Shown one piece after another: positions 51,541 to 62,300 of a DNA stretch of 64,000 nt (the first letter of the stretch is position 1; each line of letters begins with the position of its first letter). Under the pieces are notes generated by a model. It did not search any database, was not told where the DNA came from, and saw only the letters and a program-made list of their open reading frames with translations. A program made the position numbers and the translations under genes. Source of the stretch: Dermacentor variabilis (lineage: Eukaryota > Arthropoda > Arachnida > Ixodida > Ixodidae); assembly GCF_050947875.1 (NCBI RefSeq), contig NW_027460392.1:1-64000 (forward strand). The letters run 5' to 3'.

Positions 51541-53670
51541 CGACGTGAAAAGCATGCCGATTCTGCTCTTTTTAGCACCCGCACATGGATTTGTGCCAAA
51601 ACGCGCTTTAAGCACGCACATGCATCTTTTGGTAGACGCGGACGCAGTTTTCTGCAAAACCACACGATATGCATGCAAATGGTGCTTTTGGCAGAACGCG
51701 CACGTGGATTTCTACAAAACGACGTGAAAAGCATGCCGATGCTGCTCTTTTTAGCATCCGCACATGGATTTGTGCCAAAACGCGTTTTAAGCATGCACAT
51801 GCATCTTTTGGTAGACGCGGACGCAGTTTTCTGCAAAACCACACGATATGCATGCAAATGGTGCTTTTGGCAGAACGCGCACGTGGATTTCTACCAAACG
51901 ACGTGAAAAGCATGCCGATGCTGCTCTTTTAGCACCCGCACATGGATTTGTGCCAAAACGCGTTTTAAGCATGCACATGCATCTTTTGGTAGACGCGGAC
52001 GCAGTTTTCTGCAAAACCACACGATATGCATGCAAATGGTGCTTGTGGCAGAACGCGCACGTGGATTTCTACCAAACGAGGTGAAAAGCATGCCGATGCT
52101 GCTCTTTTTAGCACCCGCACATGGATTTGTGCCAAAACGCGTTTTAAGCATGCACATGCATCTTTTGGATTACGCTGACGCAGTTTTCTGCAAAACCACG
52201 CGATATGCATGCAAATGGTGCTTTTGGCAAAACGCGCACGTGGATTTCTACCAAACGACGTGAAAAGCATGCCGATGCTGCTCTTTTTAGCACCCGCACA
52301 TGGATTTGTGCCAAAACGCGTTTTAAGCTTGCACAAGCATCTTTTGGTAGACGCGGACGCAGTTTTCTGCAAAACCACACGATATGCATGCAAATGGTGC
52401 TTTTGGCAGAACGCGCACGTGGATTTCTACCAAACGTCGTGAAAAGCATGCCGATGCTGCTCTTTTTAGCACCCGCACATGGATTTGTGCCAAAATGCGG
52501 TTTAAGTATGCACATGCATCTTTTGGTAGACGCGGACGCAGTTTTCTGCAAAACCACACGATATGCATGCAAATGGTGCTTTTGCCAGATCGCGCACGTG
52601 GATTTCTACCAAACGACGTGAAAAGCATGCCGATGCTGCTCTTTTTAGCACCCGCACATGGATTTGTGCCAAAACGCGTTTTAAGCATGCACATGCATCT
52701 TTTGGTAGACGCGGACGCAGTTTTCTGCAAAACCACACGAAATGCATGCAAATGGTGCTTTTGGCAGAACGCGCACGTGGATGTCTACCAAACGACGTGA
52801 AAAGCATGCCGATGCTGCTCTTTTTAGCACCCGCACATGCATTTGTGCCAAAACGCGTTTTAAGCATGCACATGCATCTTTTGGTAGACGCGGACGCAGT
52901 TTTCTGCAAAACCACACGATATGCATGCAAATGGTGCTTTTGGCAGAACGCGCACGTGGATTTCTACCAAACGACGTGAAAACCATGCCGATGCTGCTCT
53001 TTTTAGCACCCGCACATGGATTTGTGCCAAAACGCGTTTTAAGCATGCACATGCATCTTTTGGTAGACGCGGACGCAGTTTTCTGCAAAACCACACGATA
53101 TGCATGCAAATGGTGCTTTTGGCAGAACGCGCACGTGGATTTCTACCAAACGACGTGAAAAGCATGCCGATGCTGCTCTTTTAGCACCCGCACATGAATT
53201 TGTGCCAAAACGCGTTTTAAGCATGCACATGCATCTTTTGGTAGACGCGGACGCAGTTTTCTGCAAAACCACACGATATGCATGCAAATGGTGCTTGTGG
53301 CAGAACGCGCACGTGGATTTCTACCAAACGACGCGAAAAGCATGCCGATGCTGCTCTTTTTAGCACCCGCACATGGATTTGTGCCAAAACGCGTTTTAAG
53401 CATGCACATGCATCTTTTGGATTACGCTGACGCAGTTTTCTGCAAAACCACGCGATATGCATGCAAATGGTGCTTTTGGCAAAACGCGCACGTGGATTTC
53501 TACCAAACGACGTGAAAAGCATGCCGATGCTGCTCTTTTTAGCACCCGCACATGGATTTGTGCCAAAACGCGTTTTAAGCTTGCACAAGCATCTTTTGGT
53601 AGACGCGGACGCAGTTTTCTGCAAAACCACACGATATGCATGCAAATGGTGCTTTTGGCAGAACGCGCAC
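51530..53670. repeat. Segmental duplication D10, copy 1 (about 12 units)
   Basis: Ordered markers TACAAAACGACG with TAGCATCCGC, GCTCTTTTAGC, GCTTGTGGCAG, CAAACGAGGTG, ATTACGCTGAC, AAGCTTGCACAAGC, CGTCGTG, GCGGTTTAAGTATGC, TTTTGCCAGATCGC, CACACGAAATGC, GTGGATGTC, GTGAAAACCATGCC and CACATGAATTTG all recur 2683 bp downstream (15 units less two bases). Confidence 0.88.
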
Positions 53671-54212
53671 GTCGATTTCTACCAAACGTCGTGAAAAGCA
53701 TGCCGATGCTGCTCTTTTTAGCACCCGCACATGGATTTGTGCCAAAACGCGTTTTAAGCATGCACATGCATCTTTTGGTAGACGCGGACGCAGTTTTCTG
53801 CAAAACCACACGATATGCATGCAAATGGTGCTTTTGGCAGAACGCGCACGTGGATTTCTACCAAACGACGTGAAAAGCATGCCGATGCTGCTCTTTTTAG
53901 CACCCGCACATGGATTTGTGCCAAAACGCGTTTTAAGCATGCACATGCATCTTTTGGTAGACGCGGACGCAGTTTTCTGCAAAACCACACGATATGCATG
54001 CAAATGGTGCTTTTGGCAGAACGCGCACGTGGATTTCTACCAAACGACGTGAAAAGCATGCCGATTCTGCTCTTTTTAGCACCCGCACATGGATTTGTGC
54101 CAAAACGCGCTTTAAGCACGCACATGCATCTTTTGGTAGACGCGGACGCAGTTTTCTGCAAAACCACACGATATGCACGCAACTGGTGCTTTTGGCAGAA
54201 CGCGCACGTAGA

Positions 54213-56350
54213 TTTCTACCAAACGACGTGAAAAGCATGCAGATTCTGCCCTTTTTAGCACCCGCACATTGATTTGTGCCAAAACGCGCTTTAAGCACGC
54301 ACATGCATCTTTTGGTAGACGCGGACGCAGTTTTCTGCAAAACCACACGATATGCATGCAAATGGTGCTTTTGGCAGAACGCGCACGTGGATTTCTACAA
54401 AACGACGTGAAAAGCATACCGATGCTGCTCTTTTTAGCATCCGCACATGGATTTGTGCCAAAACGCGTTTTAAGCATGCACATGCATCTTTTGGTAGACG
54501 CGGACGCAGTTTTCTGCAAAACCACACGATATGCATGCAAATGGTGCTTTTGGCAGAACGCGCACGTGGATTTCTACCAAACGACGTGAAAAGCATGCCG
54601 ATGCTGCTCTTTTAGCACCCGCACATGGATTTGTGCCAAAACGCGTTTTAAGCATGCACATGCATCTTTTGGTAGACGCGGACGCAGTTTTCTGCAAAAC
54701 CACACGATATGCATGCAAATGGTGCTTGTGGCAGAACTCGCACGTGGATTTCTACCAAACGAGGTGAAAAGCATGCCGATGCTGCTCTTTTTAGCACCCG
54801 CACATGGATTTGTGCCAAAACGCGTTTTAAGCATGCACATGCATCTTTTGGATTACGCTGACGCAGTTTTCTGCAAAACCACGCGATATGCATGCAAATG
54901 GTGCTTTTGGCAAAACGCGCACGTGGATTTCTACCAAACGACGTGAAAAGCATGCCGATGCTGCTCTTTTTAGCACCCGCACATGGATTTGTGCCAAAAC
55001 GCGTTTTAAGCTTGCACAAGCATCTTTTGGTAGACGCGGACGCAGTTTTCTGCAAAACCACACGATATGCATGCAAATGGTGCTTTTGGCAGAACGCGCA
55101 CGTGGATTTCTACCAAACGTCGTGAAAAGCATGCCGATGCTGCTCTTTTTAGCACCCGCACATGGATTTGTGCCAAAACGCGGTTTAAGTATGCACATGC
55201 ATCTTTTGGTAGACGCGGACGCAGTTTTCTGCAAAACCACACGATATGCATGCAAATGGTGCTTTTGCCAGATCGCGCACGTGGATTTCTACCAAACGAC
55301 GTGAAAAGCATGCCGATGCTGCTCTTTTTAGCACCCGCACATGGATTTGTGCCAAAACGCGTTTTAAGCATGCACATGCATCTTTTGGTAGACGCGGACG
55401 CAGTTTTCTGCAAAACCACACGAAATGCATGCAAATGGTGCTTTTGGCAGAACGCGCACGTGGATGTCTACCAAACGACGTGAAAAGCATGCCGATGCTG
55501 CTCTTTTTAGCACCCGCACATGCATTTGTGCCAAAACGCGTTTTAAGCATGCACATGCATCTTTTGGTAGACGCGGACGCAGTTTTCTGCAAAACCACAC
55601 GATATGCATGCAAATGGTGCTTTTGGCAGAACGCGCACGTGGATTTCTACCAAACGACGTGAAAACCATGCCGATGCTGCTCTTTTTAGCACCCGCACAT
55701 GGATTTGTGCCAAAACGCGTTTTAAGCATGCACATGCATCTTTTGGTAGACGCGGACGCAGTTTTCTGCAAAACCACACGATATGCATGCAAATGGTGCT
55801 TTTGGCAGAACGCGCACGTGGATTTCTACCAAACGACGTGAAAAGCATGCCGATGCTGCTCTTTTAGCACCCGCACATGAATTTGTGCCAAAACGCGTTT
55901 TAAGCATGCACATGCATCTTTTGGTAGACGCGGACGCAGTTTTCTGCAAAACCACACGATATGCATGCAAATGGTGCTTGTGGCAGAACGCGCACGTGGA
56001 TTTCTACCAAACGACGTGAAAAGCATGCCGATGCTGCTCTTTTTAGCACCCGCACATGGATTTGTGCCAAAACGCGTTTTAAGCATGCACATGCATCTTT
56101 TGGATTACGCTGACGCAGTTTTCTGCAAAACCACGCGATATGCATGCAAATGGTGCTTTTGGCAAAACGCGCACGTGGATTTCTACCAAACGACGTGAAA
56201 AGCATGCCGATGCTGCTCTTTTTAGCACCCGCACATGGATTTGTGCCAAAACGCGTTTTAAGCTTGCACAAGCATCTTTGGTAGACGCGGACGCAGTTTT
56301 CTGCAAAACCACACGATATGCATGCAAATGGTGCTTTTGGCAGAACGCGC
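54213..56350. repeat. Segmental duplication D10, copy 2 (about 12 units)
   Basis: Second copy of 51530-53670. It differs by a few changes near its left edge (GCAGATTCTGCCC near 54239, CACATTGATTTG near 54267, GCATACCGATGC near 54417) and by a lost T in AGCATCTTTGGTAG near 56277. The difference density rises toward the left end, as expected if the exchange tract ends there. Confidence 0.88.
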
Positions 56351-59300
56351 ACGTGGATTTCTACCAAACGTCGTGAAAAGCATGCCGATGCTGCTCTTTT
56401 TAGCACCCGCACATGGATTTGTGCCAAAACGCGTTTTAAGCATGCACATGCATCTTTTGGTAGACGCGGACGCAGTTTTCTGCAAAACCACACGATATGC
56501 ATGCAAATGGTGCTTTTGCCAGATCGCGCACGTGGATTTCTACCAAACGACGTGAAAAGCATGCCGATGCTGCTCTTTTTAGCACCCGCACATGGATTTG
56601 TGCCAAAACGCGTTTTAAGCATGCACATGCATCTTTTGGTAGACGCGGACGCAGTTTTCTGCAAAACCACACGATATGCATGCAAATGGTGCTTTTGGCA
56701 GAACGCGCACGTGGATTTCTACCAAACGAGGTGAAAAGCATGCCGATTCTGCTCTTTTTAGCACCCGCACATGGATTTGTGCCAAAACGCGCTTTAAGCA
56801 CGCACATGCATCTTTTGGTAGACGCGGACGCAGTTTTCTGCAAAACCACACGATATGCACGCAACTGGTGCTTTTGGCAGAACGCGCACGTGGATTTCTA
56901 CCAAACGACGTGAAAAGCATGCCGATTCTGCTCTTTTTAGCACCCGCACATGGATTTGTGCCAAAACGCGCTTTAAGCACGCACATGCATCTTTTGGTAG
57001 ACGCGGACGCAGTTTTCTGCAAAACCACACGATATGCATGCAAGTGGTGCTTTTGGCAGAACGCGCACGTGGATTTCTACAAAACGACGTGAAAAGCATA
57101 CCGATGCTGCTCTTTTTAGCATCCGCACATGGATTTGTGCCAAAACGCGTTTTAAGCATGCACATGCATCTTTTGGTAGACGCGGACGCAGTTTTCTGCA
57201 AAACCACACGATATGCATGCAAATGGTGCTTTCGGCAGAACGCGCACGTGGATTTCTACCAAACGACGTGAAAAGCATGCCGATGCTGCTCTTTTTAGCA
57301 CCCGCACATGGATTTGTGCCAAAACGCGTTTTAAGCATGCACATGCATCTTTTGGTAGACGCGGACGCAGTTTTCTGCAAAACCACACGATATGCATGCA
57401 AATGGTGCTTTTGGCAGAACGCGCACGTGGATTTCTACCAAACGACGTGAAAAGCATGCCGATGCTGCTCTTTTTAGCACCCGCACATGGATTTGTGCCA
57501 AAACGCGTTTTAAGCATGCACATGCATCTTTTGGTAGACGGGGACGCAGTTTTCTGCAAAACCACACGATATGCACGCAACTGGTGCTTTTGGCAGAACG
57601 CGCACGTGGATTTCTACCAAACGACGTGAAAAGCATGCCGATTCTGCTCTTTTTAGCACCCGCACATGGATTTGTGCTAAAACGCGCTTTAAGCACGCAC
57701 ATGCATCTTTTGGTAGACGCGGACTCAGTTTTCTGCAAAACCACACGATATACATGCAAATGGTGCTTTTTGCAGAACGCGCACGTGGATTTCTACCAAA
57801 CGACGTGAAAAGCATGCCGATGCTGCTCTTTTTAGCACCCGCACATGGATTTGTGCCAAAACGCGTTTTAAGCATGCACATGCATCTTTTGGTAGACGCG
57901 GACGCAGTTTTCTGCAAAACCACACGATATGCATGCAAATGGTGCTTTTGGCAGAACGCGCACGTGGATTTCTACAAAACGACGTGAAAAGCATGCCGAT
58001 GCTGCTCTTTTTAGCATCCGCACATGGATTTGTGCCAAAACGCGTTTTAAGCATGCACATGTATCTTTTGGTAGACGCGGACGCAGTTTTCTGCAAAACC
58101 ACACGATATGCATGCAAATGGTGCTTTTGGCAGAACGCGCACGTGGATTTCTACCAAACGACGTGAAAAGCATGCCGATGCTGCTCTTTTAGCACCCGCA
58201 CATGGATTTGTGCCAAAACGCGTTTTAAGCATGCACATGCATCTTTTGGTAGACGCGGACGCAGTTTTCTGCAAAACCACACGATATGCATGCAAATGGT
58301 GCTTTTGGCAGAACGCGCACGTGGATTTCTACCAACCGACGTGAAAAGCATGCCGATGCTGCTCTTTTTAGCACCCGCACATAGATTTGTGCCAAAACGC
58401 GTTTTAAGCATGCACATGCATCTTTTGGTAGACGCGGACGCAGTTTTCTGCAAAACCACACGATATGCATGCAAATGGTGCTTTTGGCAGAACGCGCACG
58501 TGGATTTCTACCAAACGACGTGAAAAGGATGCCGATCCTGCTCTTTTTAGCACCCGCACATTGTTTTGTACCAAAACGCGTTTTAAGCATGCACATGCAT
58601 CTTTTGGTAGACGCGGACGCAGTTTTCTGCAAAACCACACGATATGCATGCAAATGGTGCTTTTGGCAGAACGCGCACGTGGATTTCTACCAAACGACGT
58701 GACAAGCATGCCGATGCTGCTCTTTTTAGCACCCGCACATGGATTTGTACCAAAACGCGTTTTAAGCATGCACATGCTTCTTTTGGTAGACGCGGACGCA
58801 GTTTTCTGCAAAACCACACGATATGCATGCAAATGGTGCTTTTGGCAGAACGCGCACGTGGATCTCTACCAAACGACGTGAAAAGCATGCCGATGCTGCT
58901 CTTTTTAGCACCCGCACATGGATTTGTGCCAAAACGCGTTTTAAGCATGCACATGCATCTTTTGGTAGACGCGGACGCAGTTTTCTGCAAAACCACACGA
59001 TATGCATGCAAATGGTGCTTTTGGCAGAACGCGCACGTGGATTTCTACCAAACGACGTGAAAAGCATGCCGATGCTGCTCTTTTTAGCACCCGCACATGG
59101 ATTTGTGCCAAAACGCGTTTTAAGCATGCACATGCATCTTTTGGTAGACGCGGACGCAGTTTTCTGCAAAACCACACGATATGCACGCAAATCTTGGTTT
59201 TGGCAGAACGCGCACGTGAATTTCTACCAAACGACGGGAAAAGCATGCCGATTCTGCTCTTTTTAGCACCCGCACATGGATTTGTGCCAAAACGCGCTTT

Positions 59301-59359
59301 AAGCACGCACATGCATCTCTTGGTAGACGCGGACGCAGTTTTCTGCAAAACCACACGAT
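56351..59359. repeat. Type A mosaic, set P units and ordinary units
   Basis: About 17 units. Set P occurs near 56855 and 57571 (four units apart). Private changes include GCTTTCGGCAG near 57229, GACGGGGACGC near 57538, GTGCTAAAACG near 57676, CATGCTTCTTTTGG near 58788 and a group near 59190 with GCAAATCTTGGTTTTGG. No non-satellite sequence is seen. Confidence 0.8.
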
Positions 59360-62300
59360 ATGCATCCAAATGGTGCTTTTGGCAGAACGCGTACGTGGAT
59401 TTGTACCAAACGACGTGAAAAGCATGCCGATGCTGCTATTTTTAGCACCCGCACATGGATTTGTGCCAAAACGCGTTTTAAGCATGCACGTGCATCTTTT
59501 GGTAGACGCGGACGCAGTTTTTCTGCAAAACCACACGATATGCATTCAAATGGTGCTTTTGGCAGATCGCGCACGTGGATTTCTACCAAACGACGTGAAA
59601 AGCATGCCGATGCTGCTCTTTTTAGCATCCGCACATGGATTTGTGCCAAAACGCGGTTTAAGCATGCACATGCATCTTTTGGTAGACGCGGACGTAGTTT
59701 TCTGGAAAACCACACGATATCCATGCAAATGGTGCTTTTGGCAGAACGCGCACGTGGATTTCTACCAAACGACGTGAAAAGCATGCGATGCTGCTCTTTT
59801 TAGCACCCGCACATGGATTTGTGCCAAAACACGTGTTTAGCATGCACATGCATCTTTTGGTAGACGCGGACGCAGTTTTCTGCAAAACCACACGATATGC
59901 ATGCAAATGGTGCTTTTGGCAGAACGCGCACGTGGATTTCTACCAAACGACGTGAAAAGCATGCCGATGCTGCTCTTTTTAGCACCCGCACATTGTTTTT
60001 GTGCCAAAACGCGTTTTTAAGCATGCACATGCATCTTTGGTAGACGCGGACGCAGTTTTCTGCAAAACCACACGATATGCATGCAAATGGTGCTTTTGGC
60101 AGAACGCGCACGTGGATTTCTACCAAACGACGTGAAAAGCATGCCGATGCTGCTCTTTTAGCACCCGCACATGGCTTTGTGCCAAAACGCGTTTTAAGCA
60201 TGCACATGCATCTTTTGGTAGACGCGGACGCAGTTTACTGCAAAACCACACGATATGCATGCAAATGGTGCTTTCGGCAGAACGCGCACGTGGATTTCTA
60301 CCAAACGACGTGAAAAGCATGCCGATGCTGCTCTTTTTAGCACCCGCACATTGTTTGGTGCCAAAACGCGTTTTAAGCATGCACATGCATCTTTTGGTAG
60401 ACGCGGACGCAGTTTTCTGCAAAACCACACGATATGCATGCAAATGGTGCTTTTGGCAGAACGCGCACGTGGATTCTACCAACCGACGTGAAAAGCATGC
60501 CGATGCTGCTCTTTTTAGCACCCGCACATTGTTTGTGCCAAAACGCGTTTTAAGCATGCACATGCATCTTTTGGTAGACGCGGACGCAGTTTTCTGCAAA
60601 ACCACACGATATGCATGCAAATGGTGCTTTTGGCAGAACGCGCACGTGGATTTCTACCAACCGACGTGAAAAGCATGCCGATGCTGCTCTTTTTAGCACC
60701 CGTACATGGATTTGTGCCAAAACGCGTTTTAAGCATGCACATGCATCTTTTGGTAGACGCGGACGCAGTTTTCTGCAAAACCACACGATATGCATGCAAA
60801 TGGTGCTTTCGCAGAACGCGCACGTGGATTTCTACCAAACGACGTGAAAAGCATGCCGATGCTGCTCTTTTTAGCACCCGCACATGGCTTTGTGCCAAAA
60901 CGCGTTTTAAGCATGCACATGCATCTTTTGGTAGACGCGGACGCAGTTTACTGCAAACCACACGATATGCATGCAAATGGTGCTTTCGGCAGAACGCGCA
61001 CGTGGATTTCTACCAAACGACGTGAAAAGCATGCCGATGCTGCTCTTTTTAGCACCCGCACATTGTTTGGTGCAAGACGCGTTTTAAGCATGCACATGCA
61101 TCTTTTGGTAGACGCGGACGCAGTTTTCTGCAAAACCACACGATATGCATGCAAATGGTGCTTTTGGCAGAACGCGCACGTGGATTTCTACCAACCGACG
61201 TGAAAAGCATGCCGATGCTGCTCTTTTAGCACCCCGCACATTGTTTGGTGCCAAAACGCGTTTTAAGCCTGCACATGCATCTTTTGGTAGACGCGGACGC
61301 AGTTTTCTGCAAAACCACACGATATGCATGCAAATGGTGCTTTTGGCAGAACGCGCACGTGGATTTCTACCAACCGACGTGAAAAGCATGCCGATGCTGC
61401 TCTTTTTAGCACCCGCACATGTATTTGTGCCAAAACGCGTTTTAAGCATGCACATGCATCTTTTGGTAGACGCGGACGCAGTTTTCTGCAAACCACACGA
61501 TATGCATGCAAATGGTGCTTTTGGCAGAACGCGCACGTGGATTTCTACCAAACGACGTGAAAAGCATGCCGATGCTGCTCTTTTTAGCACCCGCACATTG
61601 TTTTGTGCCAAAACGCGTTTTAAGCATGCACATGCATCTTTTGGTAGACGTGGACGCAGTTTTCTGCAAAACCACACGATATGAATGCAATGGTGCTTTT
61701 GCAGAACGCGCACGTGGATTTCTACCAAACGACGTGAAAAGCATGCCGATGGCTGCTCTTTTTAGCACCCGCACATGGATTTGTGCAAAACGCGTTTTAA
61801 GCATGCACATGCTTCTTTTGGTAGACGCGGACGCAGTTTTCTGCAAAACCACACGATATGCATGCAAATGGTGCTTTTGGCAGAACGCGCACGTGGATTT
61901 CTACCAAACGACGTGAAAAGCATGCCGATGCTGCTCTTTTTAGCACCCGCACATGGATTTGTGCCAAAACGGCGTTTTAAGCATGCAAAATGCATCTTTT
62001 GGTAGACGCGGACGAAGTTTTCTGCAAAACCACACGATATGCGATGCAAATGGTGCTTTTGGCAGAACGCGCACGTGGATTTCTACCAAACGACGTGAAA
62101 AGCATGCCGATGCTGCTCTTTTTAGCACCCGCACATGGATTTGTGCCAAAACGCGTTTTAAGCATGCACATGCATCTTTTGGTAGACGCGGACGCAGTTT
62201 TCTGCAAAACACACGATATGCACGCAAATTTTGCTTTTGGCAGAACGCGCACGTGAATTTCTACCAAACGACGTGAAAAGCATGCCGATTCTGCTCTGTT

